From Bradyrhizobium sp. AZCC 1610 (GTDB lineage: Bacteria > Pseudomonadota > Alphaproteobacteria > Rhizobiales > Xanthobacteraceae), in contig NZ_JAZHRR010000001.1 in the NCBI RefSeq assembly GCF_036924515.1, positions 5,613,001-5,677,000 of the forward strand: a stretch of 64,000 nt of DNA, read 5' to 3'. How positions within the stretch are numbered: position 1 is the stretch's first letter; each line of letters opens with the position of its first letter. The notes beneath the pieces are model-generated. The model ran no database searches. It was not told where the DNA came from and was given only the letters and a program-made list of their open reading frames with translations. The translations under genes were made by a program, and so were the position numbers. This document shows, in pieces, positions 43,064 to 51,925 of this stretch.

Positions 43064-44143
43064 TTATTCTGCAGCAAACTTGTCCAGGCCCTTGCGGTGC
43101 AACCATTTGGATAATTCGTCCGCAACGGCTTCGTTATTGAGATCGGCAAAGGCGATGTGCGTGTTGCCGCGCAGCCCCGCATCGGGGAGCAGCAAGACCT
43201 CGCAATCGCCGCCGTGACGATTGACGATACCGCAGAAGGTCCGCGCCACGTTGACGGAGGAGGCCCAGATCGGACGCGTGTCGGTGTAGTCGCCGAACAC
43301 CATCTGGATCGGAAACTTCGTCAGCTTCTTGAACTCCGCGAGCGGCACGGAATTGGGACCGTACGGCGCACCCGGCTTGGGCTCGGGCCCCTCCCCCTCC
43401 GGAAAGACGAAGCCCGGCGTTTCGTAGGCAACGATGCCCTTCATATTGTCGCTCTTTGCCTTCAGTGCCGACAACAGCGCGCGCCAGCCGCCCGCGGAAT
43501 TGGTGACAGCAATGACGGGTCCGATCTTGTCGATGGCCTGGCCGCCGGCCTCCGCCTGCAACAATGCATTCTCGAACGTATCGAACTCGTCGTAACGGGC
43601 CCGCGTCGCCTGGTTCCAGGCTTCCTTGTCGGCGGTCGGGAATTGCAGCCCCGGATGCCAGTTCAGATAGGTCAGGCCGAACCGCCAGGCGGCAAAGTTG
43701 CGTTGATCGAAATAGTCCGGCGTATAGGCGATCGGCTCGCAACTCCAGTTCGCGCGACCGACGCGCGGGCCGTCCCATAGGTAAACCGGATATCCCTTGC
43801 GCAGGAAAATGCTCTTGTAGCCTTCGCCGCCGTCCCAGCGGTTTTCCCAAACCTTCGTGCTGGAGCTGTGCCACATGATCAGGCCGACGCTGCGCCTCTT
43901 CGCGGGGATGAAGTATTCGACGTAACCATGGTCGCAGGAGAGTGTCTGGCTGGGGTCGCCGGGCTTGGTAACGACCTTGCCGCCTACCTCGTACGCACCC
44001 GTTGATTCCAGGATGATCGGAGGCTTCGATGGTTTGCGGTCCTCTTCGGCGAACGCCGTGCTGCTTAGTCCGGCAAACAATAATGCCGCAGCAAACGGCT
44101 GCAACTGCTTCCAGCCTGTCAAATGGACTCTACCGCAACTCAT
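43064..44143 (-). CDS. Secreted alpha/beta hydrolase (esterase-like)
   Basis: 359 residues from ATG 44143 (GGGGAGGAGG upstream). Signal peptide to about residue 32 (SSTAFAEE). The nucleophile region VIAVTNSAGGWRALLSAL places a Ser in NSAGG, and LLPDAGLRGNTHIAF near the C-terminus offers the catalytic His. It resembles periplasmic esterases with a WHSSSTKVWENRWDGGEGY oxyanion region. It may hydrolyse an ester substrate outside the cytoplasm before uptake by the Bug/TTT or another system. Confidence 0.82.
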   Translation of the reverse strand: MSCGRVHLTGWKQLQPFAAALLFAGLSSTAFAEEDRKPSKPPIILESTGAYEVGGKVVTKPGDPSQTLSCDHGYVEYFIPAKRRSVGLIMWHSSSTKVWENRWDGGEGYKSIFLRKGYPVYLWDGPRVGRANWSCEPIAYTPDYFDQRNFAAWRFGLTYLNWHPGLQFPTADKEAWNQATRARYDEFDTFENALLQAEAGGQAIDKIGPVIAVTNSAGGWRALLSALKAKSDNMKGIVAYETPGFVFPEGEGPEPKPGAPYGPNSVPLAEFKKLTKFPIQMVFGDYTDTRPIWASSVNVARTFCGIVNRHGGDCEVLLLPDAGLRGNTHIAFADLNNEAVADELSKWLHRKGLDKFAAE

Positions 44144-44202
44144 GATCTGCCTCCTCCCCAAATGGTGCGCGCCGCTTTTCGCGATCTTTGCGCTTGTTTT
44201 TT

Positions 44203-45174
44203 CTATGCGGCGTTCTGCGCGGCCGGCTGGCTCACCGGAAGATTCAGGAACCGTGCGGCGTTGTCGCTGATGAGCTTCCTGATGGCGGCGCGCGGCATCT
44301 GCAGATCGAGCAGAATCTGCGTTATGCTACGGAAGCCATCGACCGGACGCTGCGACCCCTGCAGCCCGAGGTCGGACGACAGGATCGTGTTGTCGATGCC
44401 GGCTACCTCGATCAGGTGCGCGAGATCATCCGGGCTGTACTTCAGGGATTTGCCTTCGATGAACATGCAGATCGAATGTTCCATCTTGACGCCGCGCGCG
44501 ACCAGCTGGCGGATATCGATGTCGTTGCAGCCGACAATGTAGGTCGGATGGTTGACCATCATCTTCTTGACGCCGCGCCGCGCCGCCTCATCGAACAGGA
44601 TGTGCAGCTCGCTGGCCGGCAGGTGACCACCGGCCAGGATGATGTCCGCCTCGGCAATAAGATCGATGACTTTCCTGGTGTCGTCCGTGAGCTTGCCGTT
44701 GGCGTCGAGCGCCGAAAGCGGAATCGGATCGAGCATCTTCTGCGAGGTCTTTGGAAAGGTCGAATTTCCGGCCGCCATGGCCTTGATATGATTCGCGGCC
44801 GACAACGTCGGCATCCAGACGGCCTTGGCGCCGAGCTTGATGGCGTGATCGACGGCGTGGGGGTTGATGCCGCCTGACGCATTGTTCAGCGCAATACCCG
44901 AGAACAGCTTCACATTGGTTTCGGGGAACAACTTCTCCAGCAGGATCGCATGCGCCATGCCGGCATAGAAGTGATCCTTGTAGAGCACGGCACGGAATTT
45001 CGCGGCTGCCGCATCGAGCAGTTCCTCGTGATGATCGAGGATGCGCGGCATGGCCGCCGGACCGCTATGGCAGTGCAGATCGACCGCGCCGACCAGAAGC
45101 TCGGCAACTTCCGCCGCCCGCGACAGCGGCGGCAGCGGTACGGTGCTCGGATAGGACACTTGTTGGTCGGCCAT
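44203..45174 (-). CDS. DUF6282-family putative metal-dependent hydrolase
   Basis: 323 residues. Amidohydrolase-like features: VDLHCHSGPAAMPRILDHHEEL (HxH metal pair) near residue 32, LILAGGHLPASELHILFDEA and MMVNHPTYI. A TIM-barrel metal hydrolase is likely; substrate unknown. Between the esterase-like and cupin genes in the same operon. Confidence 0.85.
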   Translation of the reverse strand: MADQQVSYPSTVPLPPLSRAAEVAELLVGAVDLHCHSGPAAMPRILDHHEELLDAAAAKFRAVLYKDHFYAGMAHAILLEKLFPETNVKLFSGIALNNASGGINPHAVDHAIKLGAKAVWMPTLSAANHIKAMAAGNSTFPKTSQKMLDPIPLSALDANGKLTDDTRKVIDLIAEADIILAGGHLPASELHILFDEAARRGVKKMMVNHPTYIVGCNDIDIRQLVARGVKMEHSICMFIEGKSLKYSPDDLAHLIEVAGIDNTILSSDLGLQGSQRPVDGFRSITQILLDLQMPRAAIRKLISDNAARFLNLPVSQPAAQNAA

Positions 45175-45198
45175 GGTCAGGACCCTTTCGGCTACGTG

Positions 45199-46140
45199 TC
45201 AGGCGGCGGACTTTCCGGCGGGAGTTTGCGCGGGCATCGGATAGTCGTCTTCGTTCAGCACCCAGCCCGGCTTGGCTGAAAAATCCATGCGCGGCGGGCA
45301 GAAGATGTCGACGAGAACATTGAGCTTGGGATCGACGGCCTGCGAGGTGTGAATGGAGGGTGGGGGAATCACCGCGATGGAGGGCGATCCGCAGCTCTCG
45401 TGATCGTCGTTGCGCCACTGGGCCATGTCGGTCGTCCATGGCCAGCGCAGGTGATGAATGAAGGTGCCGGCCAGCGCCAGCGAGCATTGCTCGAAATCGT
45501 CGTGGTGATGCGGCGACATCTTGCTCGGATCGCGCGGGCCGTTTTTCGGCTCGAGGAAATTCACCATGAAGGTCGAGCAGCGGAAGATCCGCCCGAACCT
45601 ACCCGGCGTTGCCGCGACGTCGAGGCTGTAGGTTCGGATTTTAGGGCCGCCGGTCGCCTCCGGCCACGGCTCGAAAGGCGGCAGGTTGGGATGCGGCGTC
45701 GCGTAAGACGCTGCGTTTGAGCACAGCCGTGCAAGATCTTCCGATCGCGTCGTCACCATGCGCACTACCTTGGCGGCACCCAGCAGTGTGACGGAGCTTG
45801 CGCCCGCCGGCACAAAACTGATGGAGTGACCGTTGACAACCTTGCGCTCGCTGCCCCACACGATCTCGGCGCCCGCCCCTGGATCGGGAAGCAGCACAAC
45901 ATATTCGTCGGGCTGGTCGGTCCGGCTCAGCACGGCGCCCTTGTCGGCGTCGCTATAGGCGATGATGAAGTTCTGGCCGCGGGCGTACCAGGTGCGCGCC
46001 CCGTTCTGATTTTCGGCCGGCGGCGTTTCGTAAAACTTCGCATACTCGGCGCCTGCGAAATGGGTGGCGGTGGGTTTTGCGCCGACCGGAGCGGCAGCGA
46101 GCGCTGCGCGGGGATCAGTGCTGTGATACATGTGAGCCAT
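45199..46140 (-). CDS. Cupin-like protein of unknown function
   Basis: 313 residues from ATG 46140 (ATG 46131 is an alternative; ribosome binding site weak). The C-terminal half has cupin-like features: SPHHHDDFEQCSLALAGTFIHHLRWPW and PPSIHTSQAVD, with His residues suited to metal binding. The N-terminal half (GQNFIIAYSDADKG, then YVVLLPDPGA) resembles a second cupin. Possibly a dioxygenase or isomerase. The 5' end overlaps the aldolase gene by 26 bp, indicating coupling. Confidence 0.75.
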   Translation of the reverse strand: MAHMYHSTDPRAALAAAPVGAKPTATHFAGAEYAKFYETPPAENQNGARTWYARGQNFIIAYSDADKGAVLSRTDQPDEYVVLLPDPGAGAEIVWGSERKVVNGHSISFVPAGASSVTLLGAAKVVRMVTTRSEDLARLCSNAASYATPHPNLPPFEPWPEATGGPKIRTYSLDVAATPGRFGRIFRCSTFMVNFLEPKNGPRDPSKMSPHHHDDFEQCSLALAGTFIHHLRWPWTTDMAQWRNDDHESCGSPSIAVIPPPSIHTSQAVDPKLNVLVDIFCPPRMDFSAKPGWVLNEDDYPMPAQTPAGKSAA

Positions 46141-46933
46141 CCGTGGTTTGAACGAGGGTCTTGAAGTCGGTAAGGGTTTGTGCTGCGGCCCGGCGCATCT
46201 GGCCCTGGTCCGACGAGATGATGAAGGCGCTGGCGCCGAGGTCGGCAAAATCCTTGGCTTCCGCAGCACTCGCCACCATCACGCAGACCGGCTTGGCGAC
46301 TTTCTTCGCCGCCGCGATGATCCTGATAACCGCATCCTTCACGGACGCATCGGCCGACGATTTGGCGCCGAGGGCGACTGTGAGATCGCCACGGCCGATG
46401 AAGAACCCGTGGATTCCATCGACGGCAGCGATGGCATCGATGTGATCGAGCGCTTCCGCGTCCTCGATCATCGCAATCGTGCAGACCGATGCATCCTGCT
46501 CGTCAACGAGGGCCCACATCGGAGTGCCGCCATAGGCGCCGGCGCGGGCCGAACCGGAATAGCCGCGCCGTCCACCGCGGTATCGCGCGGCGGCAGCAAT
46601 CGCGCGCGCCTTCTCGACGGTAGCGACATGGGGCACCAGCACACCGGCCGCGCCGCAGTCCAGGCAGGACAGGATTTTGGCCGGATCATCTGATGACACC
46701 CGCACGATGCCGGCGAGGTTGCTGGCGCGCGCAGCCAGCAGCATGACATCGGTCATCGCGCGATCGATCGGCGCATGCTCTTCGTCGATCACCACGAAAT
46801 CATAGCCGAGCGCGCCGAATATCTCGGTCGCATGCGTGGTCGGCGTCTTGATGAACGAGCCAACGACGGTCTGCCGCGCGGAGAAGCGGCGGCGGAATGA
46901 CGAAAAATGGGGCCTGACGACGTCTCCGGACAC
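46115..46933 (-). CDS. HpcH/HpaI aldolase-family protein
   Basis: 272 residues from GTG 46933 with GGGGAGG upstream. HpcH/HpaI class II aldolase family: FVVIDEEHAPIDRAMT (His/Asp), VRVSSDDPAKILSCLDCGAAGVLVPHV with the conserved Arg, and IEDAEALDHIDAIAAVDGIHGFFIGRGDL with metal-binding Glu/Asp. Cleaves 4-hydroxy-2-oxo acids to pyruvate and an aldehyde. First gene of the seven-gene operon; the ALDH at its end could oxidise the released aldehyde. Confidence 0.92.
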   Translation of the reverse strand: MSGDVVRPHFSSFRRRFSARQTVVGSFIKTPTTHATEIFGALGYDFVVIDEEHAPIDRAMTDVMLLAARASNLAGIVRVSSDDPAKILSCLDCGAAGVLVPHVATVEKARAIAAAARYRGGRRGYSGSARAGAYGGTPMWALVDEQDASVCTIAMIEDAEALDHIDAIAAVDGIHGFFIGRGDLTVALGAKSSADASVKDAVIRIIAAAKKVAKPVCVMVASAAEAKDFADLGASAFIISSDQGQMRRAAAQTLTDFKTLVQTTDGSHVSQH

Positions 46934-47045
46934 GGCTGTTCCTCCCCGCCATCTGCCCGGGCCGCCTTCAGAAGACCGGTACCGACGTGGCTTGGCGAAA
47001 ACCATTGCAGGACGGGCGCCTCTGGGCCATAGCTATTCCACTGCG

Positions 47046-47060
47046 TTCCACCAGGTGGAA
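47046..47060. promoter_or_regulatory. Palindrome, putative IclR operator
   Basis: TTCCACCAGGTGGAA, a perfect 15-bp palindrome around a single A, nine bases upstream of the iclR start and between the divergent aldolase operon and iclR. A further half site ATTCCAC precedes it. IclR-type operators often have such GGAA/TTCC arms. Confidence 0.6.
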
Positions 47061-47069
47061 TATCATTGT

Positions 47070-47849
47070 ATGCCGCTCAAGTCTGACACCGTCGAAGCCG
47101 CCTCGCGCACGCTCCTGCTACTGGAGGAGCTCAACCGCCACCGCGTCACCTCGATCGATCGCCTGCACAAGGCGACGGGGCTGCCGAAATCGACCGTGGT
47201 GCGGTTGATGAAGTCGCTATGCGCGATGGGCTATGCCGCCAACGACCGGCGGCAGGGCGGCTACGCGGTCGCCTCGCGGGTCAAATCGCTAAGCAACGGC
47301 TTTCACGGCGATCCGCTAGTGGTGGAGGCCGCGCGCCCGTGGGCGCTCGCCTTCACGCGACAGTATCACTGGCCGATCGCCATCGCCGTTCTCGACAGGA
47401 GCTCTGTCGTGGTCCGCTTCAGCACCATTCCCGACAGCCCGGTCTCGCCATTTCACGGCACCCTCAACACGCACCTCAGCCTGCTCGGGCGGGCACTGGG
47501 GCGCGCCTATCTGGCGTTCTGTCCGACGAGCGAACGCTCGATGCTGCTCGACATGCTGGCACGGTCGCAGGAGCCGGAAGACATGCTCGCCACCGAGCGC
47601 AAACGCGCGCTGGCTTTGCTGGGCACGATCCGCAAGCAGGGTTTCGCCGAACGCGACCCGATGGTCGAGCCGCGCTCGTCCGGCACGATTGCCGTTCCCA
47701 TCATCGTCAACCGGCGCGTGCTGGCCACCGTCGGCATGACCTACTTCACGTCGGCGCTCGACCACGCGGACGTGGTCCAGCGCTACGTGCCTCTTGTGAA
47801 GGCGCTGGCCGACAATATTGCCGCAAGCGTCTCATCATTGCAGCAGTAG
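47070..47849 (+). CDS. IclR-family transcriptional regulator
   Basis: 259 residues from ATG 47070. N-terminal winged helix with TSIDRLHKATGLPKSTVVRLMKSLCAMGY; C-terminal effector-binding domain with HLSLLGRALGRAYLAF and GTIAVPIIVNRRVLATVGMTYF. It sits divergent to the aldolase-led operon and just upstream of the TRAP transporter, so it likely controls both. Confidence 0.94.
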   Translation: MPLKSDTVEAASRTLLLLEELNRHRVTSIDRLHKATGLPKSTVVRLMKSLCAMGYAANDRRQGGYAVASRVKSLSNGFHGDPLVVEAARPWALAFTRQYHWPIAIAVLDRSSVVVRFSTIPDSPVSPFHGTLNTHLSLLGRALGRAYLAFCPTSERSMLLDMLARSQEPEDMLATERKRALALLGTIRKQGFAERDPMVEPRSSGTIAVPIIVNRRVLATVGMTYFTSALDHADVVQRYVPLVKALADNIAASVSSLQQ

Positions 47850-48058
47850 AGGCTACGCTTGACCATATCCGCCACGAGCTTGGCCTTGACGGCCCGGAGC
47901 AATTCCGAAACCCTGTCACCTTCTTCTGGGGACTGATTTTCAGTGGTCTGCTTTCGCCCACGGCCAGGATCGATAGACTCTTTCCGGAAGAGGACAGTTA
48001 TTGGAAGTGGCACCTCTATTGCTTGCGGGCAATAGGCGTGCGAGGAGAAGGACACAGT

Positions 48059-48604
48059 ATGATCCGCGTGTTTCTTGATCGAATCTACCTCTTCTCCGGT
48101 TATCTCGCCGGACTTTTCCTGATTGCGATTTTTGTGCTGATGCTGCTGCTGTCGGGCGGCAGGCCGCTCGGTATCAATATTCCGGCGGGCGATGATTTCA
48201 TCTCCTGGTGCATGGCGGCGACGGCCTTCCTCGGGCTCGCGCATACGTTCAAGCACGGCGAGATGATCCGCGTCGGCCTCTTGATCGACCGCCTCAACGA
48301 CAACGTACGCCATTATGTCGAGATCGCAGCCCTCCTCGTCGGCGTTGGCTTCATCGGCTTTTTCGCGTGGCATGCTTCGATCATGACCTGGCAGTCATGG
48401 AAATTTTCCGACATTTCGCAAGGCGTCATCGCGGTGCCGCTGTGGATTCCGCAACTCGGCTACAGTGGCGGCCTCGTGATTCTTTTCATCGCTTTTGTGG
48501 ATGAGCTGGTCCATGTCCTGCGCGGCTTCGCGCCGCGCTACGAATTGCCGAAGCCGCAGAGCGCCGAGGAGATCGTCGAACGCGCCATGCAGAGCGGGGT
48601 CTGA
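48059..48604 (+). CDS. TRAP transporter small permease (DctQ-like)
   Basis: 181 residues from ATG 48059 with GAGGAG upstream. Four hydrophobic segments; GDDFISWCMAATAFLGLAHTFKHGEMIRVGLLIDRL matches DctQ. It works with the DctM subunit and the DctP binding protein encoded next. The ~200 bp between the IclR gene and this start hold no obvious gene. Confidence 0.93.
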   Translation: MIRVFLDRIYLFSGYLAGLFLIAIFVLMLLLSGGRPLGINIPAGDDFISWCMAATAFLGLAHTFKHGEMIRVGLLIDRLNDNVRHYVEIAALLVGVGFIGFFAWHASIMTWQSWKFSDISQGVIAVPLWIPQLGYSGGLVILFIAFVDELVHVLRGFAPRYELPKPQSAEEIVERAMQSGV

Positions 48605-48605
48605 T

Positions 48606-49913
48606 ATGGAGCTTCTCTCCATCGCCGCCATCCTGCTGGGATTTCTTGCGCTGCTGCTCGGTGCCGGCGTCTGGATCGGCGTCGCCTTGATGGCGACGGG
48701 ATGGGCCGGCATGCAGTTCGCCGGCGGCGGCATTCCGGCGGGCAGCGTGCTTGCGACAACGGTGTGGGGCAACAGCGCGTCGTGGTCGCTCGCGGCTTTG
48801 CCACTCTTCATCTGGATGGGCGAAATTCTCTTCCGCACGCGCCTATCGGAGGAAATGTTTCGTGGATTTGCGCCCTGGCTGAACTGGCTGCCGGGCCGGC
48901 TCATGCACGTCAACGTGCTCGCCTGTGGCGTATTCGGCTCGGTGTCGGGATCATCCGCCGCGACCTGCGCCACGGTTGCCAAGATTGCGCTCCCGGAATT
49001 GAAGAAGCGCGGCTATGACGAAAACTTGAGTCTCGGCTCGCTGGCCGGTGCCGGCACGCTCGGCATCCTGATCCCGCCGTCGATCACCATGGTGGTCTAC
49101 GCCGTGCAGGCGAACGTCTCCATCATTCAGGTTTTCCTTGCCGGATTTCTGCCGGGTCTGTTGGTGATGGTGCTCTATTCCGGCTACATCGCGGTTTGGT
49201 CGCTCGCCAATCCGAAGCTCACGCCGCCGGCCGATCCGCCCATGAGCCTTCGCAGGCGCATTGCAGAATCGTTCAATCTAATTCCTTGTCTGCTGCTGAT
49301 CGTTTTCGTCTTTCTGTCGTTGCTGATGGGCTGGGCGACGGCGACGGAATGCGCAGCCTGGGGCGTGTTGGGATCGCTCGCGATCGCATGGTGGCAAGGC
49401 GCGCTGACCTGGCAATCTTTCTGGGCGAGCGTCATGGGTGCGACGCGGGTCAATTGCATGATCCTGCTGATCCTGGCGGGCGCTTCCTACATGGGCACGT
49501 CGATGGCCTATACCGGCATCCCATTGGCGCTCGCGAATTGGGTGAACGGCCTCCAGCTCAGCCCCTATGCGCTGATCGCGGCGCTGACCGTCATGTACAT
49601 CGTGCTCGGCGCGGCACTTGACGGCATTTCCATGATCGTGCTGACCACCGCCATCGTGATTCCGATGGTGAGTCAGGCCGGCTTCGACCTCGTCTGGTTC
49701 GGCATTTTCCTCATATTGGTGGTGGAAATGGCGGAAGTCTCTCCGCCCGTCGGCTTTAATCTGTTCGTCCTGCAGACCATGAGCGGCAAGGATTCCAACA
49801 CGGTCGCCAAGGCGGCCCTGCCGTTCTTCTTTTTGCTCGTTCTGGCGGTTGCCATCATCACGGTCTTTCCTGATATCGTGATGCTGCTGCCGCGGATAGC
49901 GTTCCCTGGCTAG
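48606..49913 (+). CDS. TRAP transporter large permease (DctM-like)
   Basis: 435 residues, one base after the DctQ stop. Many membrane segments, with FGSVSGSSAATCATVAKIALPELKKRGYD and GAGTLGILIPPSITMVVYAV, hallmarks of DctM, and MAEVSPPVGFNLFVLQ near the C-terminus. Sodium-driven import of organic acids. Confidence 0.95.
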   Translation: MELLSIAAILLGFLALLLGAGVWIGVALMATGWAGMQFAGGGIPAGSVLATTVWGNSASWSLAALPLFIWMGEILFRTRLSEEMFRGFAPWLNWLPGRLMHVNVLACGVFGSVSGSSAATCATVAKIALPELKKRGYDENLSLGSLAGAGTLGILIPPSITMVVYAVQANVSIIQVFLAGFLPGLLVMVLYSGYIAVWSLANPKLTPPADPPMSLRRRIAESFNLIPCLLLIVFVFLSLLMGWATATECAAWGVLGSLAIAWWQGALTWQSFWASVMGATRVNCMILLILAGASYMGTSMAYTGIPLALANWVNGLQLSPYALIAALTVMYIVLGAALDGISMIVLTTAIVIPMVSQAGFDLVWFGIFLILVVEMAEVSPPVGFNLFVLQTMSGKDSNTVAKAALPFFFLLVLAVAIITVFPDIVMLLPRIAFPG

Positions 49914-49927
49914 AAAGAGGTGTTATC

Positions 49928-50902
49928 ATGTTAAAGCTTATTAAGACGTGCGCGATGGCCGCCTGCGTCGCGGCTCTTGCCGGCCCGGCGATGGCGCAGA
50001 CCAAATGGAACCTTCCGGCGGCCTATCCGGCGGACAATCCGCATTCGGTGAACCTGATCGCGTTTGCCAAGGATGTCGGCGACGCCACCGGCGGCAAGCT
50101 GCAAATCACCGTGCATGCCGCGGCGTCGCTGTTCAAGGCGCCGGAAATCAAGCGCGCGGTCGCCACCGGACAGGCGCAGGCGGGTGAGGTCCTGATCTCA
50201 CTGCATGAGAACGAAGATCCGATGTTCGGCATCGATGTTATCCCGTTCTTGTCGACGAGCTATCCGGCAGCCAAAAAGCTGTGGCTGGCCTCGAAACCCG
50301 CAATCGAAAAGAAGCTCGCATCGCAAGGTCTTCTGCTCCTCTTCGCGGTGCCGTGGGGTCCGCAGGGCATTTATGCCAAGAAAGACCTCAACACCATTGA
50401 CGACATGAAAGGCCTGAAGTGGCGCGCCTATAATGTCGGCACCTCGCGCATCGCCGAACTCGTCGGCGCGCAGCCTGTCACCATCCAGGCGGCGGAACTG
50501 CCGCAGGCGCTAGCTACCGGCGTTGTAAACGCATTCATGACCTCAGGCTCGACCGGCTACGACAGCAAGGCCTGGGAAACCATGACGCATTTCTATGATA
50601 CGCAGGCCTGGATTCCGAAGAACGTCACCTTCGTGAACAAGGCGGCTTTTGACGCGCTCGACAAGCCGACCCAGGACGCGATCCTCAAGGCGGCAGCGGT
50701 CGCCGAAGAACGCGGCTGGAAACTCGCGGAGGAAAAGGCGAAGTGGTACCTTGAGCAGCTTCAGGCCAACAAGATGAAGGTGCTGCCGCCACCTCCGGCG
50801 CTGAAGTCCGGCCTTGAGAAGATCGGGGAACAGTTGACGGCCGATTGGCTCAAGAAGGCCGGCCCCGATGGTGAAGCCGTGATCGCTGCCTATAAAAAAT
50901 AA
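49928..50902 (+). CDS. TRAP transporter substrate-binding protein (DctP-like)
   Basis: 324 residues with a 23-residue signal peptide (AGPAMAQ). KWNLPAAYPADNPHSVNLIAFAKDV is the DctP N-terminus, with GLKWRAYNVGTSRIAEL (Arg for the ligand carboxylate) and LPQALATGVVNAFMTSGSTGYDSKAWE. Delivers an organic acid to the preceding permease. It is followed by a terminator-like hairpin. Confidence 0.94.
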   Translation: MLKLIKTCAMAACVAALAGPAMAQTKWNLPAAYPADNPHSVNLIAFAKDVGDATGGKLQITVHAAASLFKAPEIKRAVATGQAQAGEVLISLHENEDPMFGIDVIPFLSTSYPAAKKLWLASKPAIEKKLASQGLLLLFAVPWGPQGIYAKKDLNTIDDMKGLKWRAYNVGTSRIAELVGAQPVTIQAAELPQALATGVVNAFMTSGSTGYDSKAWETMTHFYDTQAWIPKNVTFVNKAAFDALDKPTQDAILKAAAVAEERGWKLAEEKAKWYLEQLQANKMKVLPPPPALKSGLEKIGEQLTADWLKKAGPDGEAVIAAYKK

Positions 50903-50923
50903 GACGATCGTTATTGCGTTCCA

Positions 50924-50955
50924 GTCGCGTCCGGCGTTCGATTGCCGGACGCGAC
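50924..50955. terminator. Strong hairpin between convergent TRAP and CobW genes
   Basis: Perfect 12-bp stem (GTCGCGTCCGGC / GCCGGACGCGAC) with an 8-base loop, 20 bp after the DctP stop and 38 bp before the CobW stop. No T-tract follows, so it may be a bidirectional terminator or mRNA 3' end protector. Confidence 0.7.
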
Positions 50956-50993
50956 AGTCTCGCAGGGAGGAGAGGCGATCGGCCCCGCTCACT

Positions 50994-51923
50994 TCACCCG
51001 GTTTCGATGCACGCTTCCATGATCCCATTGATCTCGGCGATCGATAGAACCCCGATCTCGGCAATGAATACGATCCGTGCCCGCGGCACCCCGGCCGCCA
51101 GCGCGCCGCCCGGTGCCAACGTCGCGCGCCCGCCGGCGAGTTGAAACACCATCAACCGCCCGGGCTGCTCCACCGTCTCGAACAACCCCTTCGCCCGGGC
51201 GAGCTTCGGCGCCAGCCGACCGATCGCTTGCTGCAACCGGGGGAGCGACACCGGCCGTTCCGATGTCCAGCTCAGCGTCTCGAACCGGTCAGCCGTCGGC
51301 CGTCGTGGCCCCGGCGCGCGCGGCACCGGCACGCGGTCCACGTCCGCGGGGAACAGCAGCGCTGCGGGGACTTCGCCATGCAGAGCATCGACCATCACCG
51401 CCGCCGGGCGCAGCGTCCGGACGGCATCGCGCAGCTGTGCGCGACCCGCCGCGTCCACCAGATCCACCTTGCTCAGCGCCACCACGTCGGCCGCCCGCAA
51501 TTGAGCCCGCAGCAGCGCGTCGTTCAACGTCTCCGCATCTGTCGTCGCGTCCACCACGCACAGCACCGTTTCCAGCGGCGCCTCCCGCCAGATCATCGGA
51601 TCCATCAGGTTGCGCACGATATCCGAGGGATCGGCGACGCCGCTGGTTTCGATCACGATGAACTCCGGCCGCGGATCACGCCGCAGCAGGGCGGCGAGCG
51701 TGCGCAGCAAATCGCCTTCCAGCGAGCAACAGATGCAGCCGTTGCTCAGGCTGACCACCCCATCGCTGGCGCCCGCGATCAGCTCCGCATCGATGTTGAT
51801 CGCGCCGAAATCGTTGACCACGGCGGCGATCCGCCGCCCTTCCGCATGCGCCAGCAGGTGGTTCACGACCGTGGTCTTGCCCGCCCCGAGGAAGCCGGTC
51901 ACCAGCAGGATCGGGACCGGCAC
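50994..51923 (-). CDS. CobW/COG0523-family GTPase metallochaperone
   Basis: 309 residues. A GTG start at 51923, two bases after the amidohydrolase stop, gives the N-terminus VPVPILLVTGFLGAGKTTVVNHLL with the Walker A GxxxxGKT. The metal-binding CxCC motif is NGCICCSL (residues ~65-72), followed by FIVIETSGVADP. C-terminal CobW domain is present. Members load metals such as Zn into partner enzymes. Coupled to a metal-dependent amidohydrolase gene, it may serve that enzyme (inference). Confidence 0.9.
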   Translation of the reverse strand: MPVPILLVTGFLGAGKTTVVNHLLAHAEGRRIAAVVNDFGAINIDAELIAGASDGVVSLSNGCICCSLEGDLLRTLAALLRRDPRPEFIVIETSGVADPSDIVRNLMDPMIWREAPLETVLCVVDATTDAETLNDALLRAQLRAADVVALSKVDLVDAAGRAQLRDAVRTLRPAAVMVDALHGEVPAALLFPADVDRVPVPRAPGPRRPTADRFETLSWTSERPVSLPRLQQAIGRLAPKLARAKGLFETVEQPGRLMVFQLAGGRATLAPGGALAAGVPRARIVFIAEIGVLSIAEINGIMEACIETG

Positions 51924-51925
51924 AA

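Noticed and set aside
47219..48058. N-terminal extension of the DctQ-like permease
   Set aside because: It is a shadow of the IclR gene plus spacer; ATG 48059 has a good ribosome binding site and gives normal family length.
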